Shown here: positions 34,062 through 42,571 of the stretch, in pieces
How the letters are laid out: each line of letters opens with the position of its first letter
Position numbering within the stretch: the stretch's first letter is position 1
Assembly: GCA_949127775.1 (NCBI GenBank)
Contig: CASBQF010000025.1
Coordinates: 1-61,052, forward strand
Direction of reading: 5' to 3'
DNA from: Oscillatoriales cyanobacterium PMM_0080
GTDB lineage: Bacteria; Cyanobacteriota; Cyanobacteriia; Cyanobacteriales; Microcoleaceae
DNA: 61,052 nucleotides
Translations under genes and position numbers: made by a program
The notes under the pieces: generated by a model
The model's input: only the letters and a program-made list of their open reading frames with translations
The model's database searches: none
What the model was told of the DNA's origin: nothing

Positions 34062-35489
34062 TTACTGATTCTGTGCTTTCTTTTCTCGAAGTTTCAGCAA
34101 AATCTCTGCATGAACTTCGCGGGTAATCGGATAAAAATATGTGAGAATCATGCCACAAATTAAAGCAATTGTCGGCAGAGGCCCGATCGCAACTCGAATC
34201 GCAAATAGTGCAGAATCCGGCTGTACAGGAGCATCCTGTCCCTGAATAGTAGCGAGGAATCCAGCTTTTTCTAAAGCCTGTCCGACAAACCACAAACCCA
34301 GCGCCAAACCAAATTTTTGCAGCAACACCATAAACGAATAGAACACACCCTCGCGTCTTTCTCCGGTTTGCAGTTCGTCGAGTTCAATCACATCGGGTAT
34401 CATCGACCAAGGTACGAGATAAGCAGTAGAAACTCCGATACCTGCCATAACTGCTAGCAGGTACATCTGGACTATTTGTCCTGGTTGCAAGAAAAACAAT
34501 CCGCCTTGGGCGATAATCCACAAACTCATGCCCATAAAATATACGGCTTTCTTGCCATATAGCTCGCTGACTTTACTCCAAACAAATAACATGGCGAGTG
34601 CAGTACCTTGAACGGCGATCGCGGTTTGGGTAAAAGTTGCTGGCGGTAGTTTCATCCAGTCGATGACAAAGTAAGGCAAAATAGAAGCTGTTAATTGCAC
34701 CCCCAGCCAAGAACAGAGATAAATGCCAATTACATATAAAAAAGGGCGATTGCTAAATGCAATGCGTAACTGTTCTTTCAGCGGCAAGGATGTGGAATTA
34801 TCTTCTACTGGATTTTCTTGTAGTTGAGATAAGACGTGTTTGCGGGTTCCGAAAAAGCACCAATATAAAGGCAATACTGAAATCACTGTACAGATTGCAC
34901 CTAATACTAAGTATTTTTGGGTGTTGTCTTTAACTAAAGCAAAGATAATTTGCGCTAAAATTAGTGATAAGATGCTACCACCGATCGAGAAAGTAAATCG
35001 GAAACTATTCAGGCTAGTGCGTTCGTTGTAGTCTTGGGTTAATTCTGGAGTGAGGGCGGTGTAAGGCAGGTTGACGGCGGTGTAAGCTGTGTTAAACAGG
35101 ATGCCGATCGCCACATAGTACCAAAATAATATCGTGGGATCTTTGCTGGGAACAATCCACTGCAAAAAGAAGAAGATCCCGAAAGGAATTGCACCGTAAA
35201 CCATCCAAGGATAGCGGCGGCCCCAGGGGTGAGAGGTGCGATCGCTCAAAACGCCTACAATCGGGTCATTTATAGCGTCCCAAATCTTACCAATTAGCAA
35301 AATATTGCTAGCAGTACCAGGAGACAAACCGGCGACACTGGTAAAAAACAGTAGTAAGAAGAATACTAGAACATTCGCAGTGATTGCTGGGCCGAGGTCT
35401 CCCGCGCCGTAGGCTAATTTTGTGGAGAAACTAAGTTTTTTTGATTCGGGGTTGTTGGCGGCTGGTTCAGGTGGGGAAGTGTTGCTCAT
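34062..35489 (-). CDS. GPH-family (MelB-like) cation:sugar symporter
   Basis: 475 residues with 12 predicted membrane segments. The loop between helices 2 and 3, DRTSHPWGRRYPWMVYGAIP, and the loop GVFYSFMVLLQKFGLALG are hallmarks of glycoside-pentoside-hexuronide:cation symporters. It imports a sugar with Na+ or H+ across the inner membrane; the substrate cannot be told. Its stop lies 33 bp upstream of the RHS open frame, on the same strand, so read-through into the truncated toxin frame is possible. Confidence 0.9.
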   Translation of the reverse strand: MSNTSPPEPAANNPESKKLSFSTKLAYGAGDLGPAITANVLVFFLLLFFTSVAGLSPGTASNILLIGKIWDAINDPIVGVLSDRTSHPWGRRYPWMVYGAIPFGIFFFLQWIVPSKDPTILFWYYVAIGILFNTAYTAVNLPYTALTPELTQDYNERTSLNSFRFTFSIGGSILSLILAQIIFALVKDNTQKYLVLGAICTVISVLPLYWCFFGTRKHVLSQLQENPVEDNSTSLPLKEQLRIAFSNRPFLYVIGIYLCSWLGVQLTASILPYFVIDWMKLPPATFTQTAIAVQGTALAMLFVWSKVSELYGKKAVYFMGMSLWIIAQGGLFFLQPGQIVQMYLLAVMAGIGVSTAYLVPWSMIPDVIELDELQTGERREGVFYSFMVLLQKFGLALGLWFVGQALEKAGFLATIQGQDAPVQPDSALFAIRVAIGPLPTIALICGMILTYFYPITREVHAEILLKLREKKAQNQ

Positions 35490-35814
35490 AAACTGTGATT
35501 TCGGGATTTTTGGGCAGTCGCAGTCTTTCCAGTAGGAGTATAACTCGCGCTACGCTGTAATACTAAGTTTTTTTTGGGCGATCGGGATGATTGTCAAGAG
35601 TTGGTAATTGGTAGTTGGTAATTGGTAATTAAGAATTGAGAGATTTGTAGGGGCGGGTTCACCAACAATAATCGCCCCAAAACAAACAATCTCAAAAACC
35701 CGCCCCCACCCAACAAACAAGCCAAATTTACGTTCAAATTTACGGTGAATTGGGCTGGTTGATCTGAATTGTTGGTCATTGTTCTGTATGGTTTGCGAAC
35801 CCGCCCCTACAAAC
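35490..35814. repeat. Intergenic repeats between the symporter and Uma2 genes
   Basis: No gene is seen. TTGGTAATTGGTAGTTGG-type tandem units occupy 35604-35630. A GTAGGGGCGGGTTC (about 35648) / GAACCCGCCCCTAC (about 35800) inverted pair encloses about 135 bp that also contains AACCCGCCCCCA. The pair is a member of the GGGGCGGG repeats seen at 5828 and 48610. Confidence 0.65.
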
Positions 35815-36372
35815 TTAAGGAAACAGTCGCGAAATCTGAATTTCTATTTCTGGAAATGCCAGCATTGACAAAACATCATTTTCATTAAATACTGTTTCTA
35901 GTTGATAGTTTCCCTCACAGGGTTCGCGAAAAACATAAACTTGCCACCTGTTAACATCAAGTATCCAATAATCAGCAATTCCCGCCCTAGCATAAGCTGG
36001 CGCTTTTCGCTTACGGTCTGTTTCTAAAGTCGTGTCAGCTATTTCTATTAATAAGAAAATGTTAGCGGGTGCGGGATGAAAATCTTGGTAGAATCGGGAG
36101 TCAATTTGTACTACAGCAATATCTGGTTCAGGTTCGGAATTTACACTTAGGGCGATCGGATCTTGGATGCGAATTAAAGCAAGTCCTGTTAGCAGATTTC
36201 TGAGATAGTCAGCCGCACAGAGATTAGTTGCTGCGTGGGGAGGATTTTTGGCACTCATTGAAATAATTTTCCCGTCAATTAATTCGACTCGTTCATCGGG
36301 ATTGAGAATGCCAGTTTCGGTCATGCGATGGTATTCGGCTACAGTCCACAAGCGTACATCTGTGAGAGTCAT
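35815..36372 (-). CDS. Uma2-family (DUF820) putative endonuclease
   Basis: 185 residues. The PD-(D/E)XK fold signature of Uma2 is present: NPDERVELIDGKII, EPEPDIAVV, LLIEIADTTLETDRKRKAPAYARA and YWILDVN. These proteins are very abundant in cyanobacteria and of unknown role; nuclease activity is inferred from fold. It lacks the coiled-coil tail of the two other Uma2 proteins at 38789 and 42572. 25 bp downstream of the M41-like protease gene, on the same strand. Confidence 0.88.
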   Translation of the reverse strand: MTLTDVRLWTVAEYHRMTETGILNPDERVELIDGKIISMSAKNPPHAATNLCAADYLRNLLTGLALIRIQDPIALSVNSEPEPDIAVVQIDSRFYQDFHPAPANIFLLIEIADTTLETDRKRKAPAYARAGIADYWILDVNRWQVYVFREPCEGNYQLETVFNENDVLSMLAFPEIEIQISRLFP

Positions 36373-36397
36373 GGCACAATTACCTTATTTTTTAATA

Positions 36398-37075
36398 CTA
36401 CAAATTTTGCTGGATAATGTCGCAGCAATCAGCAACGGTGGCTCTTTTTTCCATTGCGGCGACTAAGGCTTCGTAAGCTGATTTGTGGCTTTCAATCAGG
36501 TTTTTGGCTCGCAGCGAACCCCAGTTTTGTTTGAGTTGAATTTCGGAACTGGGACGGCGCAATTGTGTGAGGATTGCGCTGATTTTTGTGCGGTCTTCTG
36601 CTCCTCCTTGGGCATTGCCATAAACAAATTTTTCGGCGACTATTCCGGCCATCCACACGGTGCAGTATTGGTCTAAAAGTTGGGCGGAAAGAGTGCCACT
36701 TTGGAGTTGAGTTGCTAATGTTTGGTCTTCAAATCGGACGCCGCCTTGGGCTGTTTGGCCTTGCTTGAAAGCTTCCCAAGCTGTGAGGGCGTAGCTGGTT
36801 ACGGGAATTCCTAACAAATGTGCGACTAGGAAGTGTCCGGCTTCGTGGTGAAGGATACGATCGCGCTTTTGTTTGGAACTTCCTCCCAGCCAATCTACTA
36901 AAATTGTGCCGCCTTGACCTTGCCACTGGAAAGTGTCGAGGGTGGCTAGCCCTAATAGGCAAAAAGTGGCGATCGCAGGTACGGCCTCTGGTATATTGAA
37001 TAGGGGGCCTAACAAGATTGAAACGGTGATGGCGAAGATAGAAATAGCGATAATATTCAAAGAAGTGTCTTTCAT
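36398..37075 (-). CDS. Membrane-anchored M41-like zinc protease without AAA domain
   Basis: 225 residues. Two N-terminal membrane segments (IIAISIFAITVSILLGPLF and AVPAIATFCLLGLATL) precede the zinc-binding HEAGH motif followed by FLVAHLLGIPV. The C-terminal helices include YCTVWMAGIVAEKFVYGNAQGGAEDRTKI, which supplies the third metal ligand region as in FtsH M41 domains. The AAA+ ATPase of FtsH is absent. Such solitary M41-like proteins occur in cyanobacteria and plastids, role unsettled. Confidence 0.85.
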   Translation of the reverse strand: MKDTSLNIIAISIFAITVSILLGPLFNIPEAVPAIATFCLLGLATLDTFQWQGQGGTILVDWLGGSSKQKRDRILHHEAGHFLVAHLLGIPVTSYALTAWEAFKQGQTAQGGVRFEDQTLATQLQSGTLSAQLLDQYCTVWMAGIVAEKFVYGNAQGGAEDRTKISAILTQLRRPSSEIQLKQNWGSLRAKNLIESHKSAYEALVAAMEKRATVADCCDIIQQNL

Positions 37076-37127
37076 AAAATTGTTATTGGTTATTGGTTAT
37101 TAGTTATTTGCGGTGCCTTGAACCCTT

Positions 37128-37178
37128 CGACGGAGTTTATCCTGAGCGAAGTCGAAGGGCTCAGGATAAACTCCGTCG
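37128..37178. repeat. 20-bp perfect inverted repeat (GGAGTTTATCCTGAGC type)
   Basis: CGACGGAGTTTATCCTGAGC (37128-37147) pairs exactly with 37159-37178, loop GAAGTCGAAGG. TTATTGGTTATTGG-type units flank it on both sides. The CTGAGCGAAGTCGAAGGG stretch is a widely dispersed bacterial hairpin sequence. Degenerate CTTCGCTCGGGG at about 52045 may be related. Confidence 0.85.
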
Positions 37179-37418
37179 CAGGGTTATTGGTTATTTGTGA
37201 TTATACCAACAACTAGCAGGTGACTACTGACTCATCTTTAGTTTGGTATGCCGATCGCACTTTTGACCAAAATATACGCAAGTTTGATCGCACGGGCCCG
37301 CACTTTAGCTGAAAATGCCATCTTCCAGTTTGACCGAAAATTGTCGATCGCAAGCCGACTAGATTAAAAAGATATTAAAATAAGTCAAAGTCAACTAAAA
37401 GTATAATTGGAATCCTTC

Positions 37419-38516
37419 ATGTCAGTTTTGGCAGCGATCGCAGTTTTAGGTATCCTCATTGTCGTTCACGAACTCGGCCACTTCCTGGCGGCGAGACTTC
37501 AACACATCCACGTCAACCGCTTTTCGATTGGCTTCGGCCCCGTCCTCTGGAAGTACCAAGGCCCGGAAACTGAATACGCCCTCCGCGCCTTTCCCTTGGG
37601 AGGTTTCGTGGGTTTTCCCGATGACGATCCCGAAAGCAGTATCCCTCCAAATGACCCGAATTTGCTCAAAAATCGGCCTGTGCTCGATCGGGCGATCGTC
37701 ATTAGTGCAGGAGTTATTGCTAACTTAATTTTTGCTTATTTCCTGCTGGTGGTGCAATTGACCACTGTCGGCGCGGCATCCCTGAACTACCTACCGGGAG
37801 TCAAAGTCCCGGAAGTGGCGGCGCAAGTCAGTTCGGCGGCGAAACAAGCGGGAATTCAATCGGGCGACATTGTTCTGTCTGTTGACGGCCAAGAATTGGG
37901 CGCTTCGGCTGAAGCAATCAAATCTCTAGTCGCAGCAATCCAAAATAATCCCAACAAACCCCTAGGGCTAGAAATTCAGCGCCAAGAACAAAAATTTGTG
38001 GTGACAGTCACTCCCGAACTCGCACCAGACGGCAAAGGTCGGATTGGCGTTCAGCTAACTTCTAATGGTGTTGTCGTGCGGCAGCGCGCCGGAATTGTAG
38101 AGGGATTTACGAAAGCGGCGACCGAATTTGAGCGGATTGTAGTGCTGACGTTTCAAGGTTTCGGACAGTTAGCTAGCAATTTCAGTCAGACTGCCGAAAA
38201 GTTGTCCGGGCCGGTGGCGATTGTGGCTATTGGTGCAGGGATTGCGCGATCGGATGCGGCGAGTTTGTTTCAGTATGCTGTGCTAATTAGCATCAATTTG
38301 GCTGTGATTAATATCTTGCCTTTACCTGCTTTGGACGGCGGTCAATTAGCTTTTTTGTTAATAGAAGGACTGCGGGGCAAACCTCTGCCTAACAAGATTC
38401 AGGAAAATGTGATGCAGACTGGTTTGGTGCTGTTGCTGGGTTTGGGAATTTTCTTGATTGTTAGGGATACAGCTAATTTGGCTGGGTTCGATTTCCGCAG
38501 TCTCATGCAACAATAG
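37419..38516 (+). CDS. rseP: RIP metalloprotease RseP (site-2 protease, M50)
   Basis: 365 residues from ATG 37419; the TTG at 37407 is less likely. The zinc site HELGH (His17-Glu18-His21) sits in the first membrane helix. It is followed by the conserved FSIGFGPVLW and FPLGGFVGFP, a PDZ domain (about 125-200), and the third ligand in NILPLPALDGGQL, then a last membrane helix. It cleaves membrane-spanning anti-sigma factors or signal-peptide remnants. Single PDZ, shorter than E. coli RseP, as usual in cyanobacteria. Confidence 0.95.
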   Translation: MSVLAAIAVLGILIVVHELGHFLAARLQHIHVNRFSIGFGPVLWKYQGPETEYALRAFPLGGFVGFPDDDPESSIPPNDPNLLKNRPVLDRAIVISAGVIANLIFAYFLLVVQLTTVGAASLNYLPGVKVPEVAAQVSSAAKQAGIQSGDIVLSVDGQELGASAEAIKSLVAAIQNNPNKPLGLEIQRQEQKFVVTVTPELAPDGKGRIGVQLTSNGVVVRQRAGIVEGFTKAATEFERIVVLTFQGFGQLASNFSQTAEKLSGPVAIVAIGAGIARSDAASLFQYAVLISINLAVINILPLPALDGGQLAFLLIEGLRGKPLPNKIQENVMQTGLVLLLGLGIFLIVRDTANLAGFDFRSLMQQ

Positions 38517-38577
38517 TCACGGGTTATTAGTTATGGGTTATGGGTTATTGGTTATTGGTTATTGGTGGCAACTAACT

Positions 38578-38732
38578 AATGCCCAATGCCCAATGCCCAA
38601 TGCCCAATGCCCAATGCCCAATGCCCAATGCCCAATGCCCGATGCCCAAAAAATTAAGTTAATACCTGTAGGGTGCGTCAGCTAAAACACTTACTACACA
38701 TGGGAAATACCTTAAAACTGACGCACCCTACA
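38578..38732. repeat. Tandem AATGCCC heptamers plus GGTGCGTCAG inverted pair
   Basis: 38578-38640 holds nine exact AATGCCC units, then a GATGCCC variant. TGTAGGGTGCGTCAG (38667-38681) and CTGACGCACCCTACA (38718-38732) form a perfect 15-bp inverted pair enclosing 36 bp. A TTATGGG/TTATTGG array precedes them. The ATG of the next gene is 57 bp downstream. Confidence 0.85.
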
Positions 38733-38788
38733 ATCGTCTTTTAAATGCCGAACAGCTTATTTGCTCGTAAAAATAGGGGAAAAAAGCA

Positions 38789-39568
38789 ATGATTACACAA
38801 CTGCAATCTCCCGAAAAATCACAAATAGTCTACGCAGATGATAACGGAGAATCCATGTCAGATAATACCGAACAGTTTAGATTAATCGTCTGGATTAAAG
38901 AAAACTTAGAACTGTTATTTGCCAGTATGGGTGATGTTTTTGTAGGGGGAAACTTACTGTGGTATCCAGTAGAAGGAAATAACAAGATTTCTCAAGCGCC
39001 AGATGCGATGGTAGTTTTTGGAAGACCGAAAGGTTATCGAGGCTCCTATCAGCAGTGGAATGAAGAGAACATTGTGCCGCAAGTGGCGTTTGAAATTTGG
39101 TCGCCGGGAAATCGGCTGACTCCGATGCTCCAAAAACTGAGATTTTACGAACAGTACGGCGTAGAAGAATATTATCTGTACAATCCAGCAAATGTGGATT
39201 TAACTATATGGGAGCGTCGAGAGCGAGGATTGGAACCAATCGAACAAGTTGACGGCTGGGTAAGTCCAAGGATGGGAGTGCGGTTTCAACTATCAGAAAC
39301 TGAACTGCAAATATTCAGGCCTGATGGAACACCGTTTGTGAGTTTTGTGGAACTCGCTCAACTTCGAGAACAAGCAGAATTAAGAGCCGAACAAGAACAG
39401 CAAAGAGCCGAACAAGAACGGCAAAGAGCCGAACAAGAACGGCAAAGGGCTGAACAAGAACGGCAAAGGGCCGAGCAGGCGGAAAATTTGCTGGAACAAG
39501 AACGATCGCGATCGGAAGCTTTAGAAGCTCGGCTCCGAGACATGGGAATTGACCCCAATATTGTGTAA
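38789..39568 (+). CDS. Uma2-family protein with heptad coiled-coil tail, paralogue A
   Basis: 259 residues. Uma2 core (about 25-190): GNLLWYPVEGNNKISQAPDA, VAFEIWSPGNRLTPMLQKL and EEYYLYNP. The C-terminus is a coiled coil made of tandem heptads QRAEQER, encoded by 21-bp DNA repeats at about 39390-39480, ending LEARLRDMGIDPNIV. The paralogue at 42572 has the same design. Function unknown; the tail suggests oligomerisation. Confidence 0.88.
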   Translation: MITQLQSPEKSQIVYADDNGESMSDNTEQFRLIVWIKENLELLFASMGDVFVGGNLLWYPVEGNNKISQAPDAMVVFGRPKGYRGSYQQWNEENIVPQVAFEIWSPGNRLTPMLQKLRFYEQYGVEEYYLYNPANVDLTIWERRERGLEPIEQVDGWVSPRMGVRFQLSETELQIFRPDGTPFVSFVELAQLREQAELRAEQEQQRAEQERQRAEQERQRAEQERQRAEQAENLLEQERSRSEALEARLRDMGIDPNIV

Positions 39569-39589
39569 ATGACTAATGACTATTGACTG

Positions 39590-40243
39590 ATGACTAAAAA
39601 GTTAAGCTTAAAAAAGCGATCGCACGAAATCCTGACTCGCCTCAAACGCTTGTATCCAGAAGCTCCTTGTACTCTCGATTACGAAACTCCGGTGCAGTTG
39701 CTGGTGGCGACAATTCTCTCGGCTCAATGCACCGACGCGCGAGTTAATCTGGTGACACCCGCTTTATTTGAGCGTTTTCCTGATGCGGTGGCTTTGGGTA
39801 ATGCCGATTTGGAGGAATTGGAGAGTTTAGTGCGATCGACTGGTTTCTATCGGAATAAGTCTAAAAATATTAAAGGTGCTTGTTGGGCGATCGCCAATAA
39901 ATTCAATAATCAAGTCCCGCAAACAATGGAACTACTATTAGAATTGCCCGGAGTTGCGCGCAAAACGGCTAATGTAGTTCTCGCCCACGCTTTTGGAATT
40001 CATATGGGCGTGACAGTCGATACTCATGTCAAACGATTGAGTCAGCGGTTGGGATTGACCAAACATCCAGATCCAACTCGGATTGAGCGAGATTTAATGC
40101 TATTGTTGCCGCAGCATGACTGGGAAAACTGGTCAATTCGGTTAGTCTATCATGGTCGGGCGGTTTGTAATGCCAGAAATCCGACTTGTGAAGTTTGCGA
40201 ACTTGCAGATTTGTGTCCTTCTGTTGAGACGAAGAGTTTATGA
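39590..40243 (+). CDS. nth: Endonuclease III (DNA glycosylase/AP lyase)
   Basis: 217 residues. The HhH motif LPGVARKTANVV contains the catalytic Lys, TVDTHVKR the catalytic Asp, and Cys-x6-Cys-x2-Cys-x5-Cys near the C-terminus (CNARNPTCEVCELADLC) binds a [4Fe-4S] cluster. It removes oxidised pyrimidines and cleaves AP sites in base-excision repair. It starts 21 bp after the Uma2 gene, with GACTGATGACTAA around the start and no strong ribosome-binding site. Confidence 0.95.
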   Translation: MTKKLSLKKRSHEILTRLKRLYPEAPCTLDYETPVQLLVATILSAQCTDARVNLVTPALFERFPDAVALGNADLEELESLVRSTGFYRNKSKNIKGACWAIANKFNNQVPQTMELLLELPGVARKTANVVLAHAFGIHMGVTVDTHVKRLSQRLGLTKHPDPTRIERDLMLLLPQHDWENWSIRLVYHGRAVCNARNPTCEVCELADLCPSVETKSL

Positions 40244-40319
40244 ATAAACTTTTTTAGGCGATCGCTTTTTCAGTTTGCTATAATTATTGTCAACAGCTTA
40301 ATGCTAAGGAAGCAAATTT

Positions 40320-40478
40320 ATGAGTATTGCGATTTCCCTCAGTCCAGAAATAGAAGCACTACTGCGTGAAAAAGCCGATCGCCAAGGAGAAGACATTAGC
40401 CTTGTAGCGGCCCAATTACTAACTCGGATATTAGAATGGGAAGCGCGGGACTCTGAAGAAGCTATTGAGGGTATTTAG
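40320..40478 (+). CDS. Small antitoxin-like protein, shortened by a nonsense codon
   Basis: 52 residues (MSIAISLSPEIEALLREKAD, then AAQLLTRILEWEARDSEEAI), resembling ribbon-helix-helix or helical antitoxins that precede toxin genes. A TAG ends it, but the same frame continues GLNDFELGRFRSFDEFAKSQ, which looks like the family's normal C-terminus. One change, TAG to CAG, would restore a protein of about 85 residues before a palindromic repeat. AAGGA lies 12 nt before the ATG. No toxin gene follows. Confidence 0.6.
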   Translation: MSIAISLSPEIEALLREKADRQGEDISLVAAQLLTRILEWEARDSEEAIEGI

Positions 40479-40570
40479 CAGGGCTTAAATGATTTTGAGT
40501 TAGGACGATTCCGTTCTTTTGATGAATTTGCTAAATCACAGCGCACCAAGTATAATCTTCCAGCAAATAG

Positions 40571-40635
40571 AGGACACGGCACTGCCGTGTCCCTACCGAA
40601 AATAATATTGTAGGGACACGGCACTGCCGTCTCCT
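40571..40635. repeat. GGGACACGG palindrome, double copy
   Basis: AGGACACGGCACTGCCGTGT... (40571-40596) and GTAGGGACACGGCACTGCCG... (40610-40635) are inverted around AAAATAATATT. The first copy lies within the read-through frame of the small antitoxin-like gene, so the element replaced that gene's natural end. Confidence 0.8.
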
Positions 40636-40843
40636 AATTTCGGTTACTAAGAATTCCGATGCAACCGGAAGCGATATCTGTTCCAAGGCTAGCAACTGTC
40701 GATCGCACAAAATGACCTAACAAACCCTAAAAACTAGAGCAGTTGCTGTGTACAAATAAAAACATTTCCAACTAAAGTAATCCAAAACGGCCAAAATATA
40801 GTAAGATTATAGATTGTGATTTATCCAAGGATATCAACAGAAC

Positions 40844-41146
40844 ATGGCTAAAAAGAGCATGATCCAGCGCGAAAAAAAGCGCCAAGCACTCGTAGACAAG
40901 TACGCTGACAAGCGCGCCGACTTGAAAGACCAATTCGACCAAGCTGCGAATCAGATGGACAAAATGGCGATTCACCGCGAACTCCAAAAGCTCCCCCGCA
41001 GCAGTTCGCGGACTCGCTTGCGTAACCGCTGCTGGGCGACTGGTCGTCCCAGAGGCTACTACCGTGACTTCGGCCTGTCTCGGAACATGATGCGAGAAAT
41101 GGCTCACGAAGGTCTTTTACCAGGCGTAGTTAAGTCTAGCTGGTAG
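40844..41146 (+). CDS. rpsN: Ribosomal protein S14
   Basis: 100 residues, the long zinc-less S14 of cyanobacteria and plastids: [54 protein letters not shown] and the C-terminal LPGVVKSSW. It binds 16S rRNA in the 30S head. Monocistronic, as usual in cyanobacteria. The preceding 200 bp should contain its promoter; AAGGATATC lies upstream of the ATG. Confidence 0.97.
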   Translation: MAKKSMIQREKKRQALVDKYADKRADLKDQFDQAANQMDKMAIHRELQKLPRSSSRTRLRNRCWATGRPRGYYRDFGLSRNMMREMAHEGLLPGVVKSSW

Positions 41147-41320
41147 TAAAACGAAGGAAGTTCGGCAACGGATTTTTTAACGGATGTAACGGATATCAGA
41201 AAGAAGGAAGAGGGAAGAGGAAAGAAATCAGAAAAAACTCACAGTCAATAAATCGGCAAGATTGTGTTTTGAGTTTATTCTTGTTTCCTAATTCAGAGTT
41301 AAATTTTCCTCTTTCTTACT

Positions 41321-41650
41321 TCATTCGCCGCAGCATTTATCGATACCGAGACTTTCTAATAATAAGTCACTGACGGCATTGGCGATCGCAAATTCGCCAT
41401 AGAAGCTCTTAGAAAAATCATAGGCTTGCATTTCAGTGACGATCGCAATTACGAGGCTACCCACATCATTTTCGCCTTCCATGCGCTGGCGAACATAGAT
41501 TTGGGTAGCTCTTTTCGCTATTTGCTGATTAGCGGCTTCTGGGATAAACTCAGAGTCAAGCCATGCGAGTAGTGTTTGTTGGAGCCATTCGCCCTCCTGT
41601 TCAGGGTTTTTGGCGGGCGGTAACGTGATAGCTTCGATTTGTTCTGACAT
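41321..41650 (-). CDS. Conserved hypothetical cyanobacterial protein
   Basis: 109 residues. Helical, acidic, with WLQQTLLAWLDSEFIPEAAN, ATQIYVRQRMEGENDVGSLV and a C-terminal Cys pair (DKCCGE). No membrane segment or known catalytic motif. I recognise it only as a protein widespread in cyanobacteria. Convergent with rpsN and divergent from aat; no operon context. Confidence 0.75.
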   Translation of the reverse strand: MSEQIEAITLPPAKNPEQEGEWLQQTLLAWLDSEFIPEAANQQIAKRATQIYVRQRMEGENDVGSLVIAIVTEMQAYDFSKSFYGEFAIANAVSDLLLESLGIDKCCGE

Positions 41651-41688
41651 GATTATTCCTAATTCCTAATTGCTAATGTTGGCTGTTA

Positions 41689-41796
41689 TACCATTTTTCT
41701 AAAGATGTGCTATGGATTAAGTCTTAGCCCCCCCGAACTCGCGGGGGGGTTGGGGGGGGTAATATCTAGCGCTACTTTATGAAATTGGCTGTTAAC
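41689..41796. repeat. Dispersed ~105-bp repeat with C7/G7 hairpin, copy 2
   Basis: About 85% alike by eye to 7855-7960, both running from TACCATTTTTCT through TAATATCTAGCGCTA to a GTTAAC/GTCAAC end. This copy ends 28 bp before the aat ATG, so it supplies most of the aat leader. Confidence 0.8.
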
Positions 41797-41824
41797 GGTG
41801 AACGGACAAACAACTGATAAATTT

Positions 41825-42403
41825 ATGCAATATGATATACCGACAATTATACAAGGATACGCGCAAGGCTTCTTCTTGATGGCAAATGACGGCGAGGATA
41901 GTTTGGGGTGGTATTCCAGCCGTCAGCGGGCGCTGATTCCCCTGGATGAGCGATTTACCTATCCCAAGTCCCTGCGCCGTCAAATTAATCAAAATCGGTT
42001 TGACGTGGCTGTAAATCGCGATTTTGGGGCGGTGGTTGAGGGTTGTGCCGATCGCGAAACGACTTGGATTTCTCGCGAGCTCAAACAGATTTACTGGGGT
42101 TTGTATGAGGCTGGTTGGGCTTATAGCTTCGAGACTTGGTGCGGGGACGAACTGGCGGGCGGCATTTTGGGACTGTCTATCGGCGGCGCATTTATTGGCG
42201 AGTCGATGTTTTTCCGAATTCCAGAGGGTTCTAAGGTGGCGATGGTGAAGTTGGTGGAGAGATTGCGCGATCGATCTTATCTACTATTCGATGCTCAAAT
42301 GAACAATCCTCACCTCGAAAGATTCGGAGCATATTCTGTTAAGGAGAAACAATATAATGCTCTTTTGCAAGCAGCTTTAAAGCGCAAATGTTCGTTGTTT
42401 TAA
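41825..42403 (+). CDS. aat: Leucyl/phenylalanyl-tRNA--protein transferase
   Basis: 192 residues from ATG 41825, where family similarity begins (MQYDIPTIIQGYAQGFFLMA). The GTG at 41798 lies at the end of a dispersed repeat and is rejected. WYSSRQRALIPLDERF, EAGWAYSFETWCGDELAGGI, GESMFFR and LFDAQMNNPHLERFGA are family hallmarks. It adds Leu or Phe to N-terminal Lys/Arg of proteins to mark them for ClpS/ClpAP-type degradation. Confidence 0.94.
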   Translation: MQYDIPTIIQGYAQGFFLMANDGEDSLGWYSSRQRALIPLDERFTYPKSLRRQINQNRFDVAVNRDFGAVVEGCADRETTWISRELKQIYWGLYEAGWAYSFETWCGDELAGGILGLSIGGAFIGESMFFRIPEGSKVAMVKLVERLRDRSYLLFDAQMNNPHLERFGAYSVKEKQYNALLQAALKRKCSLF

Positions 42404-42430
42404 CTAACATTAGACTTACGCATGGAGTCC

Positions 42431-42495
42431 AGAAACCGGGTTTTTTACGAAGAAACTGCATCTGGGCCTTGAACTTGATAAAAACCCCGGTTTCT
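42431..42495. repeat. AGAAACCGGGTTT repeat family, copy 2
   Basis: AGAAACCGGGTTTTTT (42431-42446) and AAAAACCCCGGTTTCT (42480-42495) form imperfect inverted arms around about 33 bp. It lies between aat and a Uma2 gene. Confidence 0.75.
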
Positions 42496-42571
42496 TTCGT
42501 CGGAGCCATAGCAGAAAACCACCCTAATAAATAGTATAATTAAACTGAGATAATTCTCGGAGACAACCACT

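Noticed and set aside
38578..38647. CRISPR-like array
   Set aside because: Units are contiguous 7-mers with no unique spacers and no cas genes nearby; the same holds for all other tandem arrays in the window.
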